From: JAKFEW01 sp036675505
GTDB lineage: Bacteria; Cyanobacteriota; Sericytochromatia; S15B-MN24; JAQBPE01
NCBI GenBank assembly: GCA_036675505.1
Contig: JAKFEW010000154.1
Location: 1 to 64,000 of the forward strand
Length of the DNA stretch: 64,000 nt
Reading direction: 5' to 3'
The notes under the pieces: generated by a model
The model's input: the letters and a program-made list of their open reading frames with translations, nothing else
What the model was told of the DNA's origin: nothing
The model's database searches: none
Position numbers and translations under genes: made by a program
Shown here: positions 24,444 to 32,078 of the stretch, in pieces
How positions within the stretch are numbered: the stretch's first letter is position 1
Layout of the letters: every line of letters begins with the position of its first letter

Positions 24444-26767
24444 GCACGCCCGCACCGGCCGCGACCCGCGCCGGGCGCTGGTGGGAGCTCGGCGCCACGC
24501 TGGCCGTGGGGGCGCTCGTCGCCACCGCCTGCTTGCTCATCGCCGCGCTCAACCCGGCCTTCTTCTGGCACGACGACTGCCAGATCGGCGGCGTGCCGAT
24601 GATGGTCGAGGCCTTCCGGGCGCTCGCGGCCTGCGAATGGCCGCTCGTGCACGCCTCGAACTGGAGCACGGCGGGCATCGCGGGCGAGTACCAGCCCGGC
24701 GTCTTCTCGATCCTGACGTTGCCCGCGTTCGCGGGCGCCGGCGCGATCGGCGCCCTCGGCGCCTCCATGCCCGCGATGGCGGCCGCCTTCGCGACCTACA
24801 TGCTTGCGATCACGGCGATGGGCGCCTTCCGGATCGCCCGCGATGAAGGGCTGGCGCCCGCCTACGCCACGCTGGTCGCGCTGGTGGCGGCGCTGAACGG
24901 CTGGAGCATGACCTGGGGCGCCTCGAACTGGATCCCGGCGATGGTGGGCTTCGCGGCGCTGACCCTGACCTGGTGGGCGCTCGCCGCCGCGATCCGGCCC
25001 GGGGCCTCGCCCTGGCGCCTGCTGGCCGCAGGCCTGGCCGTCTACGTGCTCATGAGCGCAGGCTGGCCACACACGATCTTCATGATGGCGATCGTCACCG
25101 CCTGGCTCGTGGTGCGCGAGACCTGGGCGAAGCGCTCCGTGCGCCCGCTCGGCACCGTCGCCGCCGCCTGGCTCCTCGGGATCGGCCTCGCGGCCCCGGC
25201 CTGGCTGCTCTTCGTCGACTACATCGGCGCGACCACCCGCGTGGACGTGGGCGGCACGCTGCAATGGCGCTGGCTGGTGCCGTTCGACGCGCTGCCGGGC
25301 CTGGTGGTGCCCGTCTGGGTCTCGCACTGGGACGGCTACGGCCACGCCGCGATGGAGCTCGCGAACGGCCTCGTGCCGACGGCGATGCTGCTCACCGTGC
25401 TCCTGGCGTTCCACCGCCGCGCCGTCGCGCCGGGCGGCTGGGCGTTGCTGCTCGCGGGCCTCGGCCTCGCGCTCGCATGCCTGCCGAGCATCGGCATGTT
25501 CCGCTGGAGCTTCCGCTGGCTGCCGCTCTTCCATATCGCGCTCGCGCTCGCGGCCGCGCACTGGCTCGCCGCGCGCCACGCGGGCACGGAGCCCGCGGCG
25601 CCGGGCTGGGCCAGGTGGCCGTTCCTGGCGCGTTGGGCCGGTAACCCGGGCGCGTGGGCGGCGATCGCCGTGGTGCTGGTGGGCGCCTCGCAGCTGTGGT
25701 TCCCGGTCTTCTCGCCGGTGGTGCCGATCGCCTACGTCGGCCTCATGGTCGCGTGGACGCTGATCGAGGATCGCCTCCCGCGCACCCACCCCGGCCGCCG
25801 CTGGGCGCCGGCCGGCATCACCCTGGCCGTCCTGATCGTCACCTACACGATGGTCCCGAACGGCCTCTCGGTGCCCTTCTGGACCATCGACGAGGCCATC
25901 CGCAAGGTCGCGCCGCTGCGGTCCGGCGTCCGCTACCTGGTCGTCGCCTCGAACGGCGATTACTTCACGGACGGCGTCAAGCTGCCGGGCTGGGGCGCCA
26001 TGATCCGGCCGGGCAACACGGCGATGCTCGCGGGCGTCGAGCTCGTGAACGGCTACTCGGCGCTCCAGCTGCGCGGCCTCTCGCGCACGTTCGCGATCGA
26101 GACCCACGGCTACGTCAACGGGAACCACCTCGGGCGCCTGGCGCTGGCCGGCACGGCCCCGGGCGGCGTGCTGGCGCGCACGGGCGTCGACGGGCTGGTG
26201 CTGGGCGACTCGTCACGTCGCCTGGCGCCGCAGGTGGCGAAAGCTGGCTGGGAGGTCTCGCTCGCCGACGCGGAAGGCGTGCTGATGCACCGCCGGGGGC
26301 CGGCCAGCCCGGCGGTGCGTGCGGTGCCGGCCGTGCGGATGGCGGATCTGGCGGTGCCTGAAGCTTGGGCGGCGGCGATCGACCGCACCGACGGCCTGTC
26401 CGTGGTCCAGGCCACGCCCGCGCGTCCGGTGGGGGTGGAGCTGCGCTTCGCGGCCCGGGCGGTGCGGCGGCTGTGGGCGGGGCGCAACGGCGAGGCGTTC
26501 GAGGTGGCCGGGGGAAACGGCACAGCGATGGTCGCGCTCAGGCGGGCCTGGCTGCCGGGGTACGAGGCGATCGCCCCCGACGGCCGCAGCTTGCCGATCG
26601 TGGCGCTGGACGGCGCGATCATCGGCGTCGAGGTGCCGCCCGAGGTTGCCGGCGAGGTGGTGGTGCGCTACCGCCCCCGCGCGCTGGTGCTGGGCGCCTG
26701 GATCTCCGCCGCCACCGCCCTGCTCATGCTCGTGCTGGCCTTGCGCCTGCGCGTCCGCCCCCGGTAG
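24440..26767 (+). CDS. Large polytopic membrane protein, probable GT-C or YfhO-like
   Basis: 775 residues: about 12-13 membrane helices over the first ~470, then a large soluble C-terminal part. FFWHDDCQIGG after the first helix gives an acidic pair in the first extracytoplasmic loop, the usual GT-C position. It is the last gene of the sugar operon, so it may transfer the lipid-linked sugar made by the GT2/GtrA pair onto a surface polymer. The family could not be named with confidence. It converges on the gene at 26780 with only 12 nt between. Confidence 0.6.
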   Translation: MSTPAPAATRAGRWWELGATLAVGALVATACLLIAALNPAFFWHDDCQIGGVPMMVEAFRALAACEWPLVHASNWSTAGIAGEYQPGVFSILTLPAFAGAGAIGALGASMPAMAAAFATYMLAITAMGAFRIARDEGLAPAYATLVALVAALNGWSMTWGASNWIPAMVGFAALTLTWWALAAAIRPGASPWRLLAAGLAVYVLMSAGWPHTIFMMAIVTAWLVVRETWAKRSVRPLGTVAAAWLLGIGLAAPAWLLFVDYIGATTRVDVGGTLQWRWLVPFDALPGLVVPVWVSHWDGYGHAAMELANGLVPTAMLLTVLLAFHRRAVAPGGWALLLAGLGLALACLPSIGMFRWSFRWLPLFHIALALAAAHWLAARHAGTEPAAPGWARWPFLARWAGNPGAWAAIAVVLVGASQLWFPVFSPVVPIAYVGLMVAWTLIEDRLPRTHPGRRWAPAGITLAVLIVTYTMVPNGLSVPFWTIDEAIRKVAPLRSGVRYLVVASNGDYFTDGVKLPGWGAMIRPGNTAMLAGVELVNGYSALQLRGLSRTFAIETHGYVNGNHLGRLALAGTAPGGVLARTGVDGLVLGDSSRRLAPQVAKAGWEVSLADAEGVLMHRRGPASPAVRAVPAVRMADLAVPEAWAAAIDRTDGLSVVQATPARPVGVELRFAARAVRRLWAGRNGEAFEVAGGNGTAMVALRRAWLPGYEAIAPDGRSLPIVALDGAIIGVEVPPEVAGEVVVRYRPRALVLGAWISAATALLMLVLALRLRVRPR

Positions 26768-26779
26768 GCGATCGGGCGC

Positions 26780-28567
26780 TCAGCGGGGGCAGGACGCCCC
26801 CGCTCGCGGATCACGCACCACCCGGTACAAAGCCATCCCCACAGGCTCATCGCTCGCCACGGCTGCTTCCGCCACCGCGACGATCGCCCCCGGCAGCCCC
26901 GGCGGGAACTCCGGCACCACCGTCTCGCAGGCCACGAAGGCCTCGCCTCCCGGTGGCCCCGCCTGCGCGAGCCGCCACAGCACCCGCTGGGTCGCGACCA
27001 GGCGCACGGCCGCGTCGCCCGCACCCAGCCGCACAGGCCGCCGCCGATCCCAGACCAGGTAGGACCCCTGCCGCGTTTCGGCCTCCCGCGCGTAGAGCAC
27101 CGGCCGCCCCAGCGCCAGGGCGAGCGGCGGGCCCAGGTAGTTCTTGTCGGCCGTGTCCACCACCACCACCGGCACGCGCCCAGCCGGGTCGCTCGCCCTG
27201 ATCGCCGCCGCGAGCGGCGCCGAGCCCGTGAAGGGCCGGGCGAGGTCGTGGCGCAAGAGGATCGCCGCGGCGACCACGTGGATCACGAGCAGCGCGGACA
27301 GCGCGGGGCCACCTGGCCCCGAGGCCCGCGCGAGCTTGGCGAGCACGGCTGGCCGGCGCGCGGCGGCGAGCAAGGCGGCCCCGAGCGCCGCGATCCCGAG
27401 CAGCGGGGCGGACCAGGGCGCGAGGGGCCAGGCCCCCGCGAGGCCGACGGCGGCCAGGAGCGCCGCGATGGATGCGGGCGCCGCGCGCGACGTCACCACG
27501 CCCGCGAGCGCGCGGGATGCTCCTTCGAGCCCTGCCGCCAGGCGTGGCCCCGCTGGCTCCGCGGTCCAGAGGCAGAGCACCCAGAGCAGGAAGTAGTGCC
27601 CATGGTGGCGCAACGAGCCGGCATAGCCGACGTAGCAGAACGCCCACAACACGCCCGCCCCTGCCAGGAAGGCCGCGAGCGCGGCCGGCCGGGCCGCGAG
27701 GGCGGCGCCGGCGAGCCAGAGCGTGACGGCGCCCAGCACGTAGCCGAGCTGACCCAGCACGGGCCGGCCGGTCAGCGGGCTGGTGTTCCAGGGGCTCGCC
27801 GCCGCGAGGTCCGGCAGCGGCACGAAGGCCCAGAACGGGACGTAGGTCGCCCAGGCCGCGCGCAGCACGTCGATGCCAGGCGCGAGCACGACCCTGAAAG
27901 AAGCGTCGGGCGGCACGCGCATCGTCGCGAGCGCGGCGGCCGTCGCCACGAGCAGGATCGCGCCGGCGGCGGCGCGGTCGCCGCGCGTCCGGCCGGGCGC
28001 CCGCGCTGGGTCGAACGGGTCGAGCACCGCGACCACGAGGCCGATCGCGAGCGCCCAGGCCAGGATCAGGCCATACGCGCTGGTCAGCGCCGCCGCGGCG
28101 AGGGGGATGGCGAGCAGCCAGGCCCGGCGCTCACGGGCGGTCCGGAGGGCGGCGTAGGCCACCAGGCAGGCCAGGCCGAGGCCATAGCCGCGGCTGATCA
28201 CGCCATACTCGAAGAGTGGGTAGTATCCGAACGCGAACAGCGCCTTCTGCGCGGGCGAGAAGGGCGATCGCCAGGCCGCGAGGAAGGCCACGGCGGTCGC
28301 CGCCGCCAGCGACAGCGCCTGCATCGCCGCCGGGTCGCGCCACAGGCGGCTGGCGCCGAACAGCAAGAGGTACCAGAGCGGCGGGTGGCCCTCGTAGGCG
28401 AGGCGCCCGGCCAGGTCGCCGAGCGCCGACGCGCCCGCAGCGATCAGCCAGGCCTGGGCCTCGTCGAGCCAGAGCTCATGCGCCGTGAGCCCGCCCAGCG
28501 CGACGATCGCGAAGGCCGCCGCGACGACGATCGCGAGGCGCGGCGTGGGCGCCGCGGGATCGGTCAT
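26780..28567 (-). CDS. GT-C-type membrane glycosyltransferase, paralogue of the 5160 protein
   Basis: 595 residues, strongly hydrophobic, with ELWLDEAQAW (Asp35/Glu36) after the first helix and AYEGHPPLWYLLL, then FGYYPLFEYG. The same motifs in the same order occur in the protein at 5160-6914. PMT/ArnT-like inverting transferase is the best description. The C-terminal ~130 residues are soluble. It lies beside the sugar locus in convergent orientation and upstream, on the same strand, of nothing else; the alpha-oxoamine synthase gene precedes it by 28 nt, so the two may be cotranscribed. Confidence 0.75.
   Translation of the reverse strand: MTDPAAPTPRLAIVVAAAFAIVALGGLTAHELWLDEAQAWLIAAGASALGDLAGRLAYEGHPPLWYLLLFGASRLWRDPAAMQALSLAAATAVAFLAAWRSPFSPAQKALFAFGYYPLFEYGVISRGYGLGLACLVAYAALRTARERRAWLLAIPLAAAALTSAYGLILAWALAIGLVVAVLDPFDPARAPGRTRGDRAAAGAILLVATAAALATMRVPPDASFRVVLAPGIDVLRAAWATYVPFWAFVPLPDLAAASPWNTSPLTGRPVLGQLGYVLGAVTLWLAGAALAARPAALAAFLAGAGVLWAFCYVGYAGSLRHHGHYFLLWVLCLWTAEPAGPRLAAGLEGASRALAGVVTSRAAPASIAALLAAVGLAGAWPLAPWSAPLLGIAALGAALLAAARRPAVLAKLARASGPGGPALSALLVIHVVAAAILLRHDLARPFTGSAPLAAAIRASDPAGRVPVVVVDTADKNYLGPPLALALGRPVLYAREAETRQGSYLVWDRRRPVRLGAGDAAVRLVATQRVLWRLAQAGPPGGEAFVACETVVPEFPPGLPGAIVAVAEAAVASDEPVGMALYRVVRDPRAGASCPR
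26782..26804. terminator. Hairpin between convergent genes
   Basis: Perfect 9-bp stem AGCGGGGGC/GCCCCCGCT with a 5-nt loop, at the junction of two convergent genes and inside the last codons of the minus-strand gene. There is no T-run on either strand, so it is at best a weak or factor-assisted terminator. Confidence 0.35.
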
Positions 28568-28595
28568 CGGGCGGGGCGCGCGTCGGTGGCTGCGC

Positions 28596-29885
28596 TCAAC
28601 GCACCAGGCCGACCGCGCGGCCGACCTCGGCGATCGCGCCCAGCGCGCGATCGAGGTGCGCGTGCGTGTGGGTCGCCATCACGCTCAGGCGCAGCCGTTG
28701 CTTGTCGGCGGGCACCGCCGGCGCCTCGATCGCGTTCGCGAAGACGCCCGCCTCGTGCAGGCCGCGCGTCAACACCCGCATATCGACACCCGCCGGGATG
28801 AACACAGGCACGATGCCGGACTCGGTGGCCGTCTCGAGGCCCAGGCCGCGCAGGCCCGCGACGAGGTAGGCCGCGTTCTCATGCAGGCGCACCTGGCGCC
28901 ATGGCTCGCGTTCCATCACCTCGAGGCCGGCGAGCACCGTCGCGATCACCGGGTGCGGCAGCGCCGCCGAGAACATGTGCGTGCGGGCGAAGAACCGCAG
29001 GTAGTCGATCCGCTCGCGGCTGCCGGCCACGAAGCCGCCCGCGGTGCCGAAGGCCTTGCTGAACGTGCCCATCGCGACGTCGACGGCCCGGTGGGGCAGG
29101 CCGAGGTGCTCGGCGGTGCCCGCGCCGTGGGCGCCGAGGACGCCGGTGCCATGGGCGTCGTCGATCGCGAGCCAGGCGCCGTGGCGATCGCAGGCGGCGC
29201 GGATCGCGCCGAGCGGCGCCAGGTCGCCGTCCATCGAGTAGACGCCCTCCACCGCGACGACGATCAGCGCCGCGGGGTTGCGCGTCCGCTGCGCCGCGAG
29301 GATCGCCGCGAGCTCGGCGACGTCGTTGTGGGCGAAGAACTGGGACTTGCAGCGCGCGAGCTTGATCGCGTCGTAGAGGCTCGCGTGGCTGAGCTCGTCG
29401 TAAACCAGCACGTCCTGCGGCCGCATGAGCGCGCCCACCCAGCCGAGGTTGGCGAGGAACCCCGAGGAGAACAGCAGCGCGTCTTCCGTGCCCTTGAGCG
29501 CGGCCAGGCGCGCCTCGAGGCGCCGGTGCAACGACGAGGTGCCGTTGAGCAACGGCGGGCCGCCGCAGCCCACGCCGAACGCGTCGATCGCGGCGATCAC
29601 GGCCGCCTTCACGTCCGGGTGGTTGGCCAGGCCGAGGTAGTTGTTCGAGCCCAACATGATCATCTCGCGCACGGTCCCGTCGCCAGGGTCGCGCACGGCG
29701 ACGACGGCGTCGGCGGGGCCCGCGATCTCGCGCATGTAAAGCGCCTCGCCGGTCGCGGCGATGGCCCGGTAGTGGCCCGTGAAGGCCGCGATCTGGGCCT
29801 CGGCGTCCTGGCTCACCACGGGCAGGAAATCGCGGAGCGAGAAGTTCTCGGCATGGGTTGCGGGGCGGGAAACGGGCTCGGTCAC
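28596..29885 (-). CDS. Alpha-oxoamine synthase (AONS / serine-palmitoyltransferase-like)
   Basis: 429 residues of the PLP family that condenses an amino acid with an acyl thioester and releases CO2. GSNNYLGL, GGPPLLNGTSSLH, IDDAHGTGVLG and GTFSKAFGTAGG, with Lys277 as the PLP lysine, are present. The ~60-residue N-terminal extension and the divergent fatty-acyl-AMP ligase plus ACP genes suggest the acyl donor is a long-chain acyl-ACP, making a 3-ketosphinganine-like or related amino-ketone rather than biotin precursor (inference; no bio genes near). GTG 29885, preceded by AAAGGAAG, is preferred over a start 93 nt upstream that would cover the promoter. Confidence 0.85.
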   Translation of the reverse strand: MTEPVSRPATHAENFSLRDFLPVVSQDAEAQIAAFTGHYRAIAATGEALYMREIAGPADAVVAVRDPGDGTVREMIMLGSNNYLGLANHPDVKAAVIAAIDAFGVGCGGPPLLNGTSSLHRRLEARLAALKGTEDALLFSSGFLANLGWVGALMRPQDVLVYDELSHASLYDAIKLARCKSQFFAHNDVAELAAILAAQRTRNPAALIVVAVEGVYSMDGDLAPLGAIRAACDRHGAWLAIDDAHGTGVLGAHGAGTAEHLGLPHRAVDVAMGTFSKAFGTAGGFVAGSRERIDYLRFFARTHMFSAALPHPVIATVLAGLEVMEREPWRQVRLHENAAYLVAGLRGLGLETATESGIVPVFIPAGVDMRVLTRGLHEAGVFANAIEAPAVPADKQRLRLSVMATHTHAHLDRALGAIAEVGRAVGLVR

Positions 29886-29912
29886 ACGGTCTTCCTTTGC
29901 GGATGCGGGCTC

Positions 29913-29966
29913 AGCATACCCGCCGCGCGGGTACACATTGCCTGTCCCGGCCCACGCGGGTATGAA
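29913..29966. promoter_or_regulatory. Divergent promoter pair between oxoamine synthase and FAAL genes
   Basis: On the plus strand GCGGGTATGAAAT (TATGAA at 29961-29966) ends 10 nt before ATG 29977. On the minus strand GCGGGTATGCT (29923-29913) lies 28 nt before GTG 29885. The same GCGGGTATG core faces both ways. A further GCGGGTAC sits between them. Confidence 0.6.
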
Positions 29967-29976
29967 ATAGGCACCC

Positions 29977-31782
29977 ATGGTAAACGCTCACGCCTCTCCA
30001 CGCCCCTGGAACGCCTTCGGCGAGACCCTCGGCGCGCTGCTCGACGCTCGCGCGGCCGAAGATCCGACGCGGACCTTCGTCGTTCACATCGGCGACGATG
30101 GGGTCGAGCGTCCGGCCGATCTGAGCGGCACCCGCACGCGCGCCCTCGGCGTCGCCGCGGGCCTCGCGAACCGGGGCGTGCGCCGCGGCGACCGCGTGAT
30201 GATCGTGCTGCCGACGGGCCCCGCCTTCGTCGAGACCTTCTTCGGCGTGGGCTACGCGGGCGCCGCGGCCGTGCCGGTCTACCCGCCGATGCGCAGCAAG
30301 GGCCTCGACGAGTACGAAGGCCGGCTCGCCCGCCTGATCGCGGCGGCCGCGCCGGCGCTGATCGTAGCCGACCCGCGCGTCCGCCTCGTGGTGGAGGCGG
30401 CCGCCTTCCGCGCAAGCTCGCCGGCCCGCGTGGTGGATCCGACCGCGCTGAGCGCGGACGGCGGCGCCTTCACGCCGGCCGACACGGGGCCGGGCGACGT
30501 CGCGCTGATCCAGTTCTCGTCGGGCAGCACGGGGCACCCGCGCGGCGTCGTGCTGACGCACCGCCAGGTGCTCGCGAACCTCGCGGCCGTGGTCACGGCC
30601 GTCGCCCCGCCGCGCGATCTCGTGCATGTCACCTGGCTGCCGCTCTACCACGATATGGGGCTGCTCGGCGGGCTGCTGATGCCGCTCTTCGCCGGCGTGC
30701 GCGTCGCGATGCTCTCGCCGCAGTCGTTCTTGCTCGATCCCAAGCGCTGGCTCTGGGCGATCCACCGCCACCGCGGCGGCTGCTCGACCGCGCCGAACTT
30801 CGCCTACCAGCTCATCGCGACGCGCCTCGACGACCGCGAGCTCGCGGGCCTCGACCTCTCTTGTTGGCGCTTCGCCATGAACGGCGCCGAGCCGATCCAT
30901 GCAGCCACCCTCGAGGCCTTCGCCGCGCGCCTCGCGCCCTTCGGCTTCCGCCGCGAGGCGCTCATGCCGGTCTATGGCATGGCCGAGGTCGCCCTCGCGA
31001 TCGCCTTCCACGATCCGATCAACCGGCCCATGCGCGTGGACCAGGTCGATGCCGGCGCCTTCGCCCTCGGCGAGGCGCGCGCCGCCAACCCCGTCACCGG
31101 CGCGCCGATCCGCGCGCACGTCTCGGTGGGGCGGCCGCTGACCGGCTTCGAGGTGCGCATCGCCGACGACGCGGGCGAGCCGCTGCCCGAGCGGCGCATC
31201 GGCGAAATCCTGGTGCAGGGCCCGTCGGTGATGGCCGGCTACCTCGGCGACCCCGCCGACACCGCCGCCGCGCTCGCAGGCGGCTGGCTGCACACCGGCG
31301 ACCTCGGCTACCTCGCCGAAGGCGACCTCTTCGTGGTGGGCCGCCGCAAGGATTTGATCGTGAAGGCCGGCCGCAACTGGACCCCGCAGGACCTCGAAAG
31401 GGCTTCAGAAGGCGTCGCGGGCGTGCGCAAGGGCTGCGTGGCGGCCTTCGGCGTGCCGGATCCCGAGACCGGGACCGAGGCGGTGGTGGTGGTCGCCGAG
31501 ACGCGCGAGCCCGCCGAGCGCCACGCGGCGCTGGGCCGCGAGGTGATGCAACGTGTGTCCGACGAGGTGGGCCTCGCGCCCGACCGGGTGGCCCTGGTGC
31601 CGCCCGGCGCGATCCCGAAGACCTCGAGCGGCAAGATCCAGCGCGGGCGCTGCCGGGATCAGTGGCTGATCGGCGGCCTCCAGAGCCCCACCGAGCCCGG
31701 GCTGCTCGGCCGCGCCGGCCTCTTCGGCCGGGCGATCGCCCACCGCGCGCGCCTTCCGTTGACCGGGTCCGGCGATGCCTGA
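29977..31782 (+). CDS. Fatty-acyl-AMP ligase (FAAL-type ANL enzyme)
   Basis: 601 residues of the ANL adenylating superfamily. FSSGSTGHPRGV is the phosphate loop. WLPLYHDMGL, NGAEPI and HTGDLGYL follow, and the C-terminal hinge reads RRKDLIVKAGRNWTPQDLE, the form typical of FAALs (GRNxxPQDIE). The final catalytic lysine region is IPKTSSGKIQR. FAALs activate fatty acids with ATP and load them on ACP rather than CoA, consistent with the ACP gene overlapping by 8 nt. The ATG at 29977 lies 10 nt after a TATGAA box, so the mRNA is nearly leaderless. Confidence 0.87.
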   Translation: MVNAHASPRPWNAFGETLGALLDARAAEDPTRTFVVHIGDDGVERPADLSGTRTRALGVAAGLANRGVRRGDRVMIVLPTGPAFVETFFGVGYAGAAAVPVYPPMRSKGLDEYEGRLARLIAAAAPALIVADPRVRLVVEAAAFRASSPARVVDPTALSADGGAFTPADTGPGDVALIQFSSGSTGHPRGVVLTHRQVLANLAAVVTAVAPPRDLVHVTWLPLYHDMGLLGGLLMPLFAGVRVAMLSPQSFLLDPKRWLWAIHRHRGGCSTAPNFAYQLIATRLDDRELAGLDLSCWRFAMNGAEPIHAATLEAFAARLAPFGFRREALMPVYGMAEVALAIAFHDPINRPMRVDQVDAGAFALGEARAANPVTGAPIRAHVSVGRPLTGFEVRIADDAGEPLPERRIGEILVQGPSVMAGYLGDPADTAAALAGGWLHTGDLGYLAEGDLFVVGRRKDLIVKAGRNWTPQDLERASEGVAGVRKGCVAAFGVPDPETGTEAVVVVAETREPAERHAALGREVMQRVSDEVGLAPDRVALVPPGAIPKTSSGKIQRGRCRDQWLIGGLQSPTEPGLLGRAGLFGRAIAHRARLPLTGSGDA

Positions 31783-32056
31783 GCTCGCCACCGAACCCGA
31801 GCTGCTCGCGGCCCTGGCCGACGCGCTCACCGCCGCCGGCATCGACCTCGGCGGCCGTGTGCTACGGATGGAGACCACGCTGGATCGCGACGTGGGCCTC
31901 GACTCGTTCCAGCTGATGCAGGTGGCACGCCACCTGGAGCGCCGCTACGAGTTCGCGTTCTCGGTGGCGGACTGGGTGCTGACGCAGGACGCGGCGGACG
32001 CGCCGGACTGGACGGCGGGCTCGCTGGTGCGGTTCATGACGTTGCCGTCGACCTGA
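31775..32056 (+). CDS. Acyl carrier protein
   Basis: 93 residues. The phosphopantetheine attachment motif is VGLDSFQL with Ser44, followed by an acidic helix II (MQVARHLERRYEF). It is slightly longer than housekeeping ACP and diverged (DSF for DSL), as expected for a dedicated carrier. The start overlaps the FAAL stop by 8 nt, so it is the natural acceptor of the adenylated fatty acid and the donor for the divergent alpha-oxoamine synthase. Confidence 0.87.
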   Translation: MPELATEPELLAALADALTAAGIDLGGRVLRMETTLDRDVGLDSFQLMQVARHLERRYEFAFSVADWVLTQDAADAPDWTAGSLVRFMTLPST

Positions 32057-32078
32057 CACCGAGCGACGGGCGAATCTT

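Noticed and set aside
26782..26804. Strong bidirectional intrinsic terminator between the convergent membrane-protein genes
   Set aside because: The stem is perfect but neither strand has a following T-run, so only a low-confidence hairpin is reported.
28485..31916. Very long plus-strand open frame (over 1100 codons) across the oxoamine synthase and FAAL genes
   Set aside because: Translation is Arg/Ala/Pro-rich with no domain, and it runs antisense or out of frame to two genes with complete catalytic motifs. In ~70 % GC DNA stop codons are rare, so such shadows are expected.
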